NCBI GenBank assembly: GCA_029961685.1 | Contig: JARWKL010000012.1 | Span: forward strand, 3,635,807 to 3,699,806 | Reading direction: 5' to 3' | DNA: 64,000 nucleotides | Origin: Aristolochia californica | Lineage: Eukaryota; Streptophyta; Magnoliopsida; Piperales; Aristolochiaceae | Shown here: piece after piece, positions 43,287 to 55,356 of the stretch | Position numbering within the stretch: position 1 is the stretch's first letter | Layout: every line of letters begins with the position of its first letter | Made by a program: the position numbers and the translations under genes | The notes under the pieces: model-generated | What the model saw: the letters and a program-made list of their open reading frames with translations, nothing else | What the model was told of the DNA's origin: nothing | Database searches by the model: none

Positions 43287-45074
43287 AACATCATCAACTT
43301 TTATTTACAATTTTAACTGCTTTTGGCAGAAGTACTCATGAAGAAGTTTATCTGATACAAAGTTAGTGTCAACAAACACAGAAAAGCAACAGAGGGTTTC
43401 AATGTTTCTCATGATTCGAGATTATCAGGTGTTAGCACAAACACAGGGTTGTAGGTTATCTCCTGATATCTTATTCAGTAAAAGAATAAGAAAAACACGT
43501 CATAGCTGCTATTTATAACAATCAAAGAAACCTACACAGCTCATTAACTCAAAAATTCCAAAAATACGGAAAAGTGCCGACTCCAGCAGGAGAAAGTGAA
43601 AAAAATAGAAGATTAAGGAGATGAAAAGGGAAACAAAACCACAGATATGGAGAAGTAGAGGATCAAGGAGATGAGGAAGAAAAAAAAGCTAAGAAAGGAA
43701 AATGTATGAATATTTTCAAGTACATACCACACATGAATTGGAAAGATTCTACTTTTAATTGCTGATATGGTTCGGTGACCATTTTCATTTTAAAATGAAC
43801 TAATTTTACTGAAATTTTTCTGAAAGAAAGATGAATATAACAAAATAAAGACAAGGGGTAAAATAGAAGCAAAACTATTAATTCCAGCAAGTTTCTGTCA
43901 ACCTAACTCAGCCCCACGTTGTGGGCGTATATCAAGAAAAAAATGACATATAAACTACTCTCACCAAAGATTATCCATAACTATAGTTATTTTTGACATA
44001 TTAAGCACAGCTGGAAAGGAGAGCTAGAAGATCTAAGAAAGAAAATCCTTCCCTTCCCTTCCTTTCATTGCAGTCAACAATCTTGAAGCTGATATTTTAA
44101 TAAATCTGTTCATTATTGCCCATAATTCTCTCCACATAAAATATACAACAAAAAATAATGGAAAACAATTGACATAGAAATCTTCTGTAAAAGCAGGCAA
44201 TCATGGTCAACATTGGCCAAAATTTATCAAAGCCCATAAGAATACAACCAAACATGTTTCACTGCAATATATGGATCTGCATTGCTGTAATCCTCTTCTA
44301 AGCTTCCTTCGAGGACATTGCCCAGAATTTAAGCCAGTAAGATGAACGACGGTCAGCCATTGGCTTCAACCCTGGTTTTTCATTCCCGTCATAAGGATAA
44401 GAGGCAAGTCAAGGTAAAGACGTCATAATTGATTGAAATGCTAGTTGCTTATAACGTGTAAGGCAAATTAGATATTAATTTGAATTTTTTGTCACGGTCA
44501 AAATTCCCTGTTCCTGTAATTTGCTTATCCATGTTCAATAGATTTTTATTTTGTCATCCGAAAAGCAGAAGTGTGATCTGATGCCATCACAAGAACAGGA
44601 AGAAAAACGGAAACCCATAAATGAAACATGAAGCACTCATGCTACCGAAACGGTTGAGATGGCATGAAATGGAGAAATAAGGCTCGGAAACAAAATGGCA
44701 ATTTGTGTAACATATCTTACCTAAAAGATGGTCCTGGCTTCACATTTGAAATTTCAAGACCTCATTCCAACCCAAAGAAGCTACCGGCAACCGCGGCAAC
44801 GAGAAGAACTAGCAATGATCCAATGTTGAACGAAAACTTATCGGATGGTCAGTGAGCCAGAATAAATTATCCCTATAACAATCGATTTAAAACAGCCCGT
44901 AGATAAATCCAATAATAGGACGAGCACAATGTAGAACATGGCCAGCAGAAAATCGAAACTGAGAGACTTCAGGAGTTGAGTACCTGAAAACGATGTAAAT
45001 GGCGGATAGCGTAGCGAAGTGAAGATGTCAGATCACAGTGAGAGGGAAAGGACTACTTGAAATATTTACATTGT
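43287..45074. other. Intergenic DNA; possible 5' end of an unidentified minus-strand transcript
   Basis: No protein gene can be assembled. Near the right end the minus strand shows promoter-like features: a CT-rich leader (45114-45075), then a good donor TTTTCAG|GTACTC near 44985, and AG|GTAAGA near 44725. A short frame ends at a TAG at 44298-44300 (last residues SSYWLKFWAMSSKEA). All frames through the middle have stops, so any coding sequence is unproven. Confidence 0.25.

Positions 45075-45114
<40 letters not shown>
45075..45114. repeat. (GA)n microsatellite
   Basis: About 40 bases of AG repeats broken by a single AAA. CT-rich tracts of this kind are common in plant 5' UTRs when read on the opposite strand. 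Confidence 0.95.
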
Positions 45115-47294
45115 GGAGGGCGAGACGTCCGCGTGGGATTTAAATAAATTTAATAGATAGAATCAGTGGATTTCCTTTTCTGCCAATTTTTATACGAAGA
45201 GTGCCGAATTTGCAGGGTTTTTACTTCTTCAAAGTTGGCGCCTCTCACACAATAAAATCAAAAACTCCCTCCACCCTGCCCCACCCTGCCCTCAACCTTC
45301 CCATTTTTCTTTGTAATCATATAAGGCATATATACATGCTTCACGTTTATCACCAAAATCTACACCACAATTCCGGCAGAAAGAAATCCAAACACTTCAA
45401 CTTCTCCATTTACTTAATTGAGATATAAAAGCATAAATTCGACTGTTACAGAAGGGGTGAAACCATGGAAGGCCGCAAAAGCAAAATACGGTAAAACCCA
45501 TTACTGTGCATTTCAGGAGAACCCAGAAGAGAATCTCACTCTCATTTATTTCTCTCATCTGTCTTCTTCAATTCAATAACCAGTACGAGACCACCAAGTA
45601 CAGTCATTTAATAAAAGAGATACGAAATCACATATACCGATTAAATACTGCCCAGACTCTACGGGAGATTTTACTTCTTAAATCTACGTTTCTCAAAGGT
45701 CGTAAGAATTGGCTAATAATACTCTGTGATTCAGACCTGAGATGAAATTATATAACACGTACCATTAAATTTATTCATTATCCGACAACTAAGCATCGGG
45801 TGGATGAAATTAATGAGTGGCGTTTGTTGTCTTGAAAGAAATTGTATGATTGATCATCATTTCTTATCAAACATCATTGTACCCGCAATCGATTATCAAG
45901 ATGCAGAGAGGTAGTGTTTGAGCTGAATTTTTAAAAGCTTATCATTGCCTCCCAAACCCAACTCCAATTTTTATCCCTGTAAAAACCTGTGATGGAGTTG
46001 AAAATCTTTAATCCCAAACTCCTTCATTCCTACATCCTTGACCCATCCCTGTAACAACCCATGGCCTAATATTCCTAAAATCTTTGATTATTTACTTTCC
46101 ATCACATCCTTTCTTAACTAAACTTACATTTCTTTTCCTACTACATTAAGGGTATTTTAGTAATAAAACTTCTCTAGCTAAGGTGAGAAAACTCGTCCCT
46201 ATATTATTATTTTTAAAATATTAAACTCTCCCCACCATGTGGGGTGAGGGGTTGAACTCGTCCTTGGATAGAACAAGTGGAAGCTGGTTAGATTGAACTC
46301 CTAGACACATACACACCTCATGTGACTATGACAATAAAATCCAATGTGTTGATTAATACATTAAATGCATAGGGTCATATAAACTTGTTTCAAAATAAAA
46401 AATAAAAAAATCGATAATCATATGGTATAGATTATATATTGGATCATCACTTTCAAAATAAGTGAGGCATTAGAAAATTCATGTGTATATATAACATTAA
46501 AAAAATGAAACAACTTTTGAAATGAATCAGATTATAACTTGTATACTTGTGCATTACTTAGTTCAAATCAGTCCAATTAATAAGTAATGATTCACCCAGA
46601 AAAAAATTAAATTTAGTAGTTCAAATAGACAACTAAATTGTACTCCTAAAGATCATATAGTGAATATGAATGCGAGAAATTCACATAAAGATTAATTCGT
46701 GTGAAATTACTACTTATTAAAATTTCTAAAAATTGTGTTAATATGGGTCATCATTTAATTAGTAATATATAAACTAAACACATTATTTTTCTATGTTGCA
46801 ATTAGAGTCAAATGATGAAATATTATGACAAATTACAAATACTTTTTTTGTTGTATGGCTTAAACAGGTGAGACTGCTTTTTTAATTTTTGTTTAAGAAT
46901 ATAAATAAAACTATTAACTGAATCTTAAGGACTTGTGTAGAGACATGTATTAGTGAAACAAACAATACTTGAAATACTAGTAACAACAAGGTTGAAGTTA
47001 TCGTGTATACAAGTACATATGGTTCGGTTCATCCAAAAGTGGCTCTTGTTTAATGACCCAAATATGAATACGTCCTCCAACCGACTTAGTTGCAAGGCAA
47101 ATCCTACTTAATACATGTGCTTAAATAATATGAAGAAATTCAATTTTTGGTTCATGTCCATAATCTCTCAGTTGCATATAATTAAGGTTCAATTGGATTT
47201 GTAGGCATTTTAATTTTATCAGCTTTCCCAACGAAAATTTCATTTTGTCAAAAAACTTACATTTAGAGTATGAACATCTTATTTTAGGAACCCC
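45115..47294. other. AT-rich intergenic DNA
   Basis: I see no gene, RNA or clear repeat. Frames are short and of biased composition. Confidence 0.45.
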
Positions 47295-48584
47295 GGGGGG
47301 GGGGGGGGGGGGTTGTCCAAAATGAACTAGAATGAATTACTCCCGCATTACTTAGTTCATTAGATTAAGGTGTTAGTGTAGAATGAAATCCACTTCTTTT
47401 GAATCAGGCAAAAATCGGGGAAAACTGAATCAGAGCTTTTTTCCCCGAATCATTAACAAGAAGCGTGGGACGCTCGTTTCTCCCTCCCCCCACCCCGCCC
47501 CGCGAAAAAATTTCCTCTCGCTCCGCCTTCATCCCCCAAATTTTTTTCTCTTCTCCCTCTCGACCTCTATCGCAGAGCACGGGAGGCCGCCGATCTCTCT
47601 TCTCTCTTGGCCTCCTTCTCTTCTCTCTCTTAGCATACTGTCGGAGAGCCGCCTCTGTCATCGTTGCCCGCTGGCCCGCCGTAGTCTCCCACCATTATCA
47701 GTGCTGAGGAAGACGTTGCACACCATGAGGAAGATGACGCGTGTCGTGACGAAAACGAAGTTTAATTTTTCCTAAATTAGGAAAAATTAAACCAGCGTCA
47801 TAAAAAAAATAATCTATATTTTTTATTTATAAAATAATTATTCTTATTTATTCAATATATTTATTTTATAATTACTGTATTAAACTAGTGATTTAATAGT
47901 CATAATTAAAATATTATTAAAATAAATATTTGATAAATTGTTTTGGTGTAATTATCCCATTTCTATAATTAATTAAACCAATGGTTTTAAATTTTGTGAC
48001 AATATATTATTAATTAATAATACATAAAAATATATATTATGTTATTGATAAAATAATATATATTTTTATTTATTATATTATTTTTTATTACTATATTAAA
48101 TTAGTGGTTTTTAATGTTAAAATATATCTTATGTTATTAAAAAAAAATATTTATTTATTATATTCGCTTATGTTATTTTTTACTTTTATTTATTTATTTT
48201 TAATAATTTATTCTAGTCACACGTAATTATTGTATTAGTTTATAATAAACTATAATCATTAAGTAATATAATATAGTTTTTCATTAATTAGGATATTAAT
48301 ATATTTAATACTACAGGTTAAATCACTTATAAGTGTAGTAACCATGTTTATTTTGGTTAATTATCTGTTTAGGTATATGTTCTATTTAAGTATATTATAA
48401 AAGGTTACTCATTCTCTTGTTTATATCATACTTTTCAATTTGGGGCACTAACACTGGAATCTGTTTTTCAGTGCACTTGAACTCGTCTACACTAACACCC
48501 AAGGATGAGTTGAAGTTGAATCAATTTATTTAAGATGAATTGAATTCTTCACTTCATTTCAAGTTCATTGTGGACTAACCCCCC
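47295..48584. mobile_element. DNA-transposon-like element with long imperfect inverted ends and an internal GC-rich segment
   Basis: The left end reads G-run then TTGTCCAAAATGAAC (47295-47327), and the right end, reverse complemented, reads GGGGGGTTAGTCCACAATGAAC (48584 downward). Both arms also share GGTGTTAGTGTAGA internally (47369-47382 and, inverted, near 48495-48508). The imperfect inverted repeats are thus about 90 bp. Between them lies a GC-rich, CT-rich block (about 47400-47760) unlike the AT-rich surroundings, then 650 bp of very AT-rich DNA. No transposase is present. Target duplications are unclear because the left end is a 18-base G run. It could be a non-autonomous element that captured a gene fragment. 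Confidence 0.5.
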
Positions 48585-49587
48585 ATTATATAAGAAAACT
48601 GATTTTAATTTGTATAAGGAAAAAGGTGTAATCTATGAATTTTTAAATATTATAATTTAATTTCTAAATATCAAATGATTGGATTGACAATTTGTTTTGA
48701 AATCATTGATATAGAAGCGATTTGATTTAATCTAGTCATTCTACAATATTTAATGAGGAAGTTTTGTGTCACTCACTACTATCACTGGACAAAGAAAGAG
48801 AAATTTGGATACGTACAATTGGAAGAGTTAGTGAGATTTGATAGTAAAAATTAGGCAGGCTTTTTTTATGTTCTTGAATATGTGAAAAAAATTTAGAATC
48901 TTATGGATTTTAGATGTTGGTGGTTAGTGAGATTTATATAAGTTATATAAGTTTGGATCTAAAATTATAGATTAAAGAAAGAGAGAAAGAGAGAGGCATT
49001 CTCAATGCTAGGGTGACTCATTGCAAAGATGGGTAGGGGGAGAGGGAGGCCCTCCCTAATATCTCAGCCTTCCCTTTTGTGTGCACCAAAAAAAAAGAAG
49101 GACAAGAGGGGAGGGAGGGCTACATATTTCTATCTAAAAGGAATAAGTGATAAGAGTTATCGACTTTTTTTTTTTTTTGGTCAAGTTGTTGGTGAAATCA
49201 TGGCTTCCATTGTTTGTTCTCAAACTACTCGAAGTTAGTACTCGATTTTGTGAATTATGTTCTTAGTTTTGTTCAAAATTAATCCCAAGTCCCTCATACT
49301 TTAGACACCACAAGTAGCCTTAATTTTTAAAATGATGCTTGAGATCCTATACGACATGACAATTCTGAAGGATAGACAATGCTCCAAGAAAGGAGCACAT
49401 TAGCTAGTGATAGATTCCCTTGGTATCTCTTTGTCCTAGCAGCAATTTGAGCCCCACTTACCCTTAGTGGCTGCTAATCTGAGGCCAAAGCACACTAACA
49501 TTGAATATCCAATAAAGCTATCAAATCCCTTGTGATATCCATGAACAAAAGTATCCTTCATGGTTGGTGGTTCTAGGGGTTCAAACA
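48585..49587. other. Intergenic DNA without a recognised feature
   Basis: AT-rich with a short GA-rich patch near 48975-49000. A 69-codon frame at 49029-49238 is of low complexity and I do not support it as a gene. Confidence 0.4.
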
Positions 49588-50050
49588 AGTTGAATTTAGG
49601 ATCCCATGATTAGAACCTCGAACAAAGTAAGATAGAGAGAGGATAAAAGAAGAAGAGAAGAGAAGAAGAGAAGAGAAGAAGGGAAGAGAAGGCAAAGAGA
49701 GAGAGCTCGGGTAGAGAAGAGATAAAGGGAGAGAAAGAGTCTTTAGGCTAAGTGAGATCTTGGACGAATTGAGAGAAGGGGAGAGAGCTTGATGCTCTAC
49801 CCCAAGCCAAAGGCCTCTATTTATAGTTTTTTAGAGGATGTTACAATGTTTTTAATGCCCTTAGGGTTACAAGTTTTACATAAGAAAAAACCTAAGTAGA
49901 TATGTTCTTCTTGACTAATTACATCCTTGTGCCATCTTATGAGATGACTTCTTATTTACCATCATACCACCTCTCTTGGACTTGTGGGCCTCCTCCTTGG
50001 ACGTGTGGGCCTGCTCCTAGGTCATGTGGGTTTGAGCCTATCTTCTAACA

Positions 50051-50305
50051 ATCCCCTCAAGTGGGGGTGAGAAAACATCATAAATGCCCAATTTATTGCA
50101 AATGGTGGATAGACCCTTATGAGTGATTGGATTTGTGAGGATGTCTGTAACTTGTCCTTGTGATGAGATATGTTTGAGAGATAATAAGCCGCCTTGGAAT
50201 TTTTCCTGTATAAATATGGCAATCCACCTCAATTACATCATATCTTCTAATACTCCCCCTCAAGCTGGTGATCTCTTTGTTCTTTTCAAGAGACTCAGCT
50301 GGCAC
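50051..50305 (-). pseudogene. Copia pol C-terminal tail
   Basis: Overlapping minus-strand frames give VDCHIYTGKIPRRL, then HISSQGQVTDILTNPITHKG, then ICNKLGIYDVFSPPLEG. This matches the conserved end of copia RNase H (VDCHFIREKI..G...., QLADIFTK, KLGM.DI). There are two frameshifts. It precedes the polypurine tract of the 49588-52694 element; a second purine tract near 50254 suggests rearrangement. Confidence 0.7.
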
Positions 50306-52258
50306 AATTTAATGGTGAGAGAATAAAAATCACTCCTAGTCATATGTCAAAGCTTCATACACTAGTCAAAACGGTCATAGTCTGAAACACACTCCGTTCA
50401 ATTTCAAAGGTGGAAAAGTAGCCCACAAGTAGGGCACAACAAAGAGACTACTCACTTTCTAATGGTAGCTTAAAAAACACCTCTAGGATGAAGAATATAA
50501 AGACTTGACTCAAGTTGGATGTTGGACACACTCCTATAATTTTTAGGTAGTGGGTCTATAGGCATTGCTTTGAAGTAATTTTAACTAATAATAAGAGGGT
50601 AATGGGAATCAAAGGAAGATAAGATGTGGGATCCACCATGTGTTTAATTTAAATTTTCATTAGAATAACCAATGCTAATAACAATCAGCAATCGAGGAGT
50701 CGATCTTCAATAATAATATCTCAGTAAGAGAGATACAATTGCAGCAACGGATATGGGCTAATGCCCAAATAACACATACCCAATAGTGAAAATCCTTAAG
50801 AAGGACACATGAAATAATCAACAACAAGTCCATCCTTGAATAAGGAGAATGTGCACCAAATAATAAGTTGGAACTGAATAATTAGTTGCTCGTAAAGGAT
50901 GAAGGATGAAAGTAATTTCCAAGCCGAGAATTATAATCCACTCAAAAAGTAAATGACATAGCCTAAAGAAGAGTCCTCAATAACCAAACATCAATTACCA
51001 ATTTAACTCTTGTATAATCAAGTAAAAGAAGCTAGTATCAAGAACTTCACTTTAGTAGAAACCAACTCAAGTGAGAATCAAGCCAAGCCAAATATTTTTT
51101 GTCCTTGACAAAGTAAAACAACTCTGGTAAGATAAGAAGGAACTTCTCTTATCTTCCTTTTAGATTAAGAGGAAAAAATCAATCAAGAACACCAAATCAT
51201 CAAAGAATCAATTCCCTCTATTTTATTGCCAAGAGACTAAGATCTTCCAAGATCTTTCCAAAAATAATTTTTGACGCCAACTTTTAAAAACCAGTCTAGA
51301 TTCAATCCTTTTTGCTTTAGGCAAGATATGAGTGGCGTAAGATAAATAAATCGGCCTAATCAAGGAGATCTTGAGGTGGTTTGAGATCTCTAAAGAAAAG
51401 AGAAACTTTCTCAAATATGTTGGCGCCACCTTGATTTTTCCAAAAAAACACTTCCTCAATTCCTTTTTCCTTGCTTCTTCTTTTGTAAAAGAATCTTTAA
51501 ACCTTGATTTCATGTGAAAATTTATGCAAGAAGAAGTAACCAACTCATGGCTTTGATTCAAAACAAGAGTTTCAGCCTCATATAAAAAAAACTCTTCCAC
51601 AAGTTCTTAAAAAAACTTCTTCTTTCAACTTATCCTCTTATAAAATAGAAACTGATGAATCTGGGCACGTTAAATCATTCATGATTGAGCTTAGTAATGT
51701 CACTATAAACTCATAAGAAATCTGAGACTATGAAGAAAAATAATCTCCTTTAAAAACTTCAGCCAAGTGGAGTTTCAACTCCTCAAATATTAAAAAATTA
51801 CTTAGTGAGAAGAGTAGCATAGTAACCAAGGTAATTAACTTTTCAAAATCAATTGAATCTAAACTCATAATAGGCTCAAGAGAATTTCCCTTCATTAAAA
51901 CAAACTTGCATCCACAAATATTAGCATCCCATGCAAAGGATTTCAACATAACCCGATTTTCAGCCAAAAAACTTGCAAACCTACTGAAAAATCCAGCTTT
52001 TGACAAGCTTCTTCTAATATGAGAGATATAAATCTCAATATTTTCATAGGATAAAGAGAATCACCTCTACATCATCTTCCAAATATAAAAAACCAAGAGC
52101 ATGAAGCTATAAATAGGTGATAATAACAAGAACGAAAAAACTTATCTCAACAAGCTTCAACCTTGCTTCACAAAGAGCCTTTCATGAGTAGTTTTGATCA
52201 TAAAATATTTAGAGCACCTTCTTGACATGGGGATCTTAAATCCAATGCTCTAATACCA
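50306..52258 (-). other. Interior of the deleted copia element, no identified domain
   Basis: Two minus-strand frames (51600-51223, 125 codons; 52006-51728, 92 codons) are open but match no family I recognise. They may be fragments of a leader or of acquired sequence. The remaining DNA has many stops. Confidence 0.4.
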
Positions 52259-52699
52259 TGTTGAATTTAGGATTCCATGATTAGAACCTTGACCAAAAGA
52301 AGAGAGGGAAGGGAGAAGAAAAGAAGAAGAGAAGAGAAGAAGGGAAGAGAAGGCTAAGAGAAAGAGCTCTGGTAGAGAAGATAGAAAGGGAGAGAGAGAG
52401 AGAGTGAGTCTTTAGGCTAAGCGAGAGCTTGCATGAATTCAGAGAAGGGGAGAGAGCTTGATGCTCTACCTCAAGCTAAGGGCTTCCATTTATAGTTTTT
52501 GAGAGGATGTTACAATGTCTATAATGATCTTAGGGCTACAAGTTTTAGATAAGAAAAGACATAAGTAAACATGTTCTTCTTGACTAATTACATCCTTGTG
52601 CCATCTTTACAAGCTGACTTTTTATTTACCATCATGCCACCTTGACATGTGGGCCTTCTCCTTGATCGTGTGAGCTTGAGACCATCTTCTAACAAAACA

Positions 52700-54925
52700 T
52701 AACCTTTTGGAACTCTTTTTACTGAGCACTTTTTCATAATATCAAACTTAAGGATGGGCAAGTTTACTACTTAATTGGTTTCTTTTCATGGTGATGATTC
52801 TCCTTGTTTTTGTCTGCATTGAAGTATTTTTGGTTTGTACTTGCACCTTCATTTGGAGGGTTAGGAGTAGCAGTGGAAGTCCTTTGCATTTGAATACGTT
52901 TTTTTTTTGGATTTTCTCTTTTACATGTCTACCATTCCATCGTAAGTTGTGTTGGCCTAGGTGGCTTCTAAAGAGGGGGTGAGTTGAGAATTCAAATTAA
53001 AATTGATCTATGCGTGTTATTAAAAATCCATGCATAAATGCAATTAAAAGTAAAGTATAATATGCACACACCACATGGACAAATAGATTTTATTTTATCG
53101 ATGTTCCCCTAGTTGTAGTCACTATCCAAGAACCCTTGCTTGGGAAAATTCTACCATTTACCCTAATAATTGGAAAAATACAAAAGAGGTTCTAGCTCTC
53201 TTTGGCCATGTGTAGCTCAATACACAATTTATACAAATCCAATCTTCCCAAGAGATTGCTACTAGATCAAAATGAACATTTTTAAAATACATAAAAAGAA
53301 AGGAAAAAAGTTACATCCTTACTTGGAGAGATACTTCTCCTTGAGAGATTCAAGCTGCCTCCTCCTATGTAGCACAATGTGAAAATGATCAAGGAGCTTG
53401 GACTATTGTGAATATAGCTCTCTCTTTCTCTTTGTTGGAAAACATCTCAAAGGGGCATTAAGGTAAATACCTTTCCCATGTGTTCTCCAACCATTAGAGA
53501 TGAACAAAAAAACTTCACTTAGAGGAGAACCTAAGATGGAATCACTAAAGATGACTTGTAAAATTTTTTTTTAAGTCTGATTATGTGTAATGGAAGCACC
53601 TTGAATCAAGTGAATAAGGCAACCACAAAGTGTATGAACTAACCCAAGAGAAAGAAAACTAAGACCAACTCAGGCTGGAACCCACTTGGGAAGAAAGAGC
53701 TAACTAGCTCGGGTTGGAACCAAGTTGGAAAAGAAGGAAGATCTTTCAAAAAATAAGATTTTTTTTTTGCAAAAAAAAATCATGCAATAAATAAGGAGAG
53801 TGCATGCTGACCGAGATCGACACATTGAGAGGGCATATGATGTTTGTTTACTTAGGAAAGAATATCAAATCAAGAGAGATCTTCCATCAAACAGGCACTT
53901 TCCAAAAATAAATTAGGAAACCTTCCTTTAGTGTCCTAGGTACCACTTCAACAAAACAATCTTTGTCTTTGACTTGCCTTAATTATTTTAGGCAAGGGAA
54001 TAATTAAGGAGATGAATTAGTAATCATAAAAAAAAATCAATTATCTTGGAGATCTTCAAAAGAGGAACCTTTCCTTCTAGTTTATTGTGGCGCCAACAAC
54101 TAACCAAGAAGTCCAGATTTTGTTGTCTTTTTCCTCAAAAATATTATTGATAAGGCTTTCTAATCTTGTCTCATGTGGGATGTAATCCAATGAGAAGACC
54201 AAGGTATTTAAAATTATACCAAAAACCAACAGATCGCAATCAATCTTGTAGATCTTCTAAAGAAGGCACTTTCCTTCTATAAGTCATGTGGCAACTAATC
54301 ATGTAATTCCAACACTTTCTTTCCCTTTTTTATTTTTAAATTTTTAAGAAATAATCAAGAGAAAATATTAATGACTGAATCCCTTCCAACTTTAGAGAAC
54401 AATATTTGATTTTTCAAAAAAAAAAAAAATCGTGCACCAAAGCAAGCATCTTCTCAAGTTCAAGAAAAAACCAATTGAACTATGACATCAAACTTCAATC
54501 TTCAACATATTTAAATATAGTTTTTCAATAATGAAACACTATGGAATAATCAATGGATTAGAAAGGCTTCATTCATCAAGCAAAGAACCAGAAATCCACA
54601 AGTTGTATCAGTAAAAAAACTGATATCTTTAATCGATGATAACATGAATTCTATACACCGATATTAATCAAGCTAAAGATAATATACAAGATGTATTAAC
54701 TCAATATTTTATGATCAAAACATGCTTAATAAACTTCATCTTTCTGAGATATACAACAACATTTATCTCAAGGAAAATAAGAGAAGAAAAAACCTATCTA
54801 GTTAGCCAAAAAGTGGTCCAACATTGAATGTTGATCAATACCTCACTTTTTACCGAGAGAGTTGATAAGAACTTGATTAACCAGCATTATAATTTCAAGA
54901 TCCCAAACCTAATACCCTGGTACCA
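52700..54925 (-). other. Interior of a gene-less LTR element and flanking DNA
   Basis: No protein domain is visible. Just below 54926 the minus strand has a PBS-like TGGTACCAGGG, so this part is downstream of the LTR at 54926-55356. Near 53430-53487 a segment (TCTCAAAGGGGCATTAAGGTAAATACC) resembles the start of that LTR in the opposite orientation. I could not find a matching 3' LTR. Confidence 0.4.
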
Positions 54926-55356
54926 TGTTAAATTTAGGATCCTGTTGTAGGTACTCGGCCAAGAGAGTGAGAGAGGAGAGAAAGAGGAAGAAGAGAAGAA
55001 GAAAAGAAGAGGAAGAAGGAGAAGAGGAGAGGGTCACTTGCGGAGATGGACAGAGAGAGAGAGAGGGGATTTTAGAGAATAGAGTATGGACGGATTTGAG
55101 AGAGAAGAGGGTAGACTTAATAATCTACCTCTTGCCTTGAGCCTCTATTTGTAATTTATGAAGGAAGATTACAAGATTATATTGCCCTTAGGGCTACAAA
55201 CTCTCAAAAGGCAAAGACATAAGTAGACATTCATCACCTTTTCTTATTACAACCTTGTGCCATCCTTATGAGAATAGCACTAATTTAAATCCTTTGCTAA
55301 CTCTTTGATGTGGGGAAGGTATTTAACTTAATGCCCCTTTGAGATATCTTACAACA
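54926..55356 (-). mobile_element. Copia-type 5' LTR (family E)
   Basis: Read on the minus strand it begins TGTTGTAAGATATCTC at 55356 and ends AAATTTAACA at 54926, followed by a primer-site-like TGGTACCAGGG. Its second half (TTTGTAGCCCTAAG, pyrimidine-rich leader) resembles the LTR at 52259-52694. It seems inserted in, or abutting, another LTR at 55357-56397. Confidence 0.65.

Larger units (their letters stand above)
49588..52694 (-). mobile_element. Deleted copia element, 3.1 kb, with both LTRs and target duplication AAACA
   Basis: LTRs at 52259-52694 (5', 436 bp) and 49588-50050 (3', 463 bp) share GAATTTAGGAT(T/C)CCATGATTAGAACC and the far end TGTTAGAAGAT. AAACA flanks both sides (49583-49587 and 52695-52699). 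The PBS on the minus strand reads TGGTATTAGAGC (52258 downward) and a polypurine tract precedes the 3' LTR (50051-50062). Of pol only the final stretch remains (50305-50051). The rest of the 2.2-kb interior shows no copia domain. Confidence 0.85.

Noticed and set aside
45905..46260. Possible MITE from repeated CCCAAAC and CATCC words
   Set aside because: No inverted ends or target duplication could be found.
47383..47775. 130-codon open frame as a protein gene
   Set aside because: Low-complexity Pro/Ser/Arg reading of a CT-rich block, overlapped by open frames on both strands; I describe it only as a possible captured segment.
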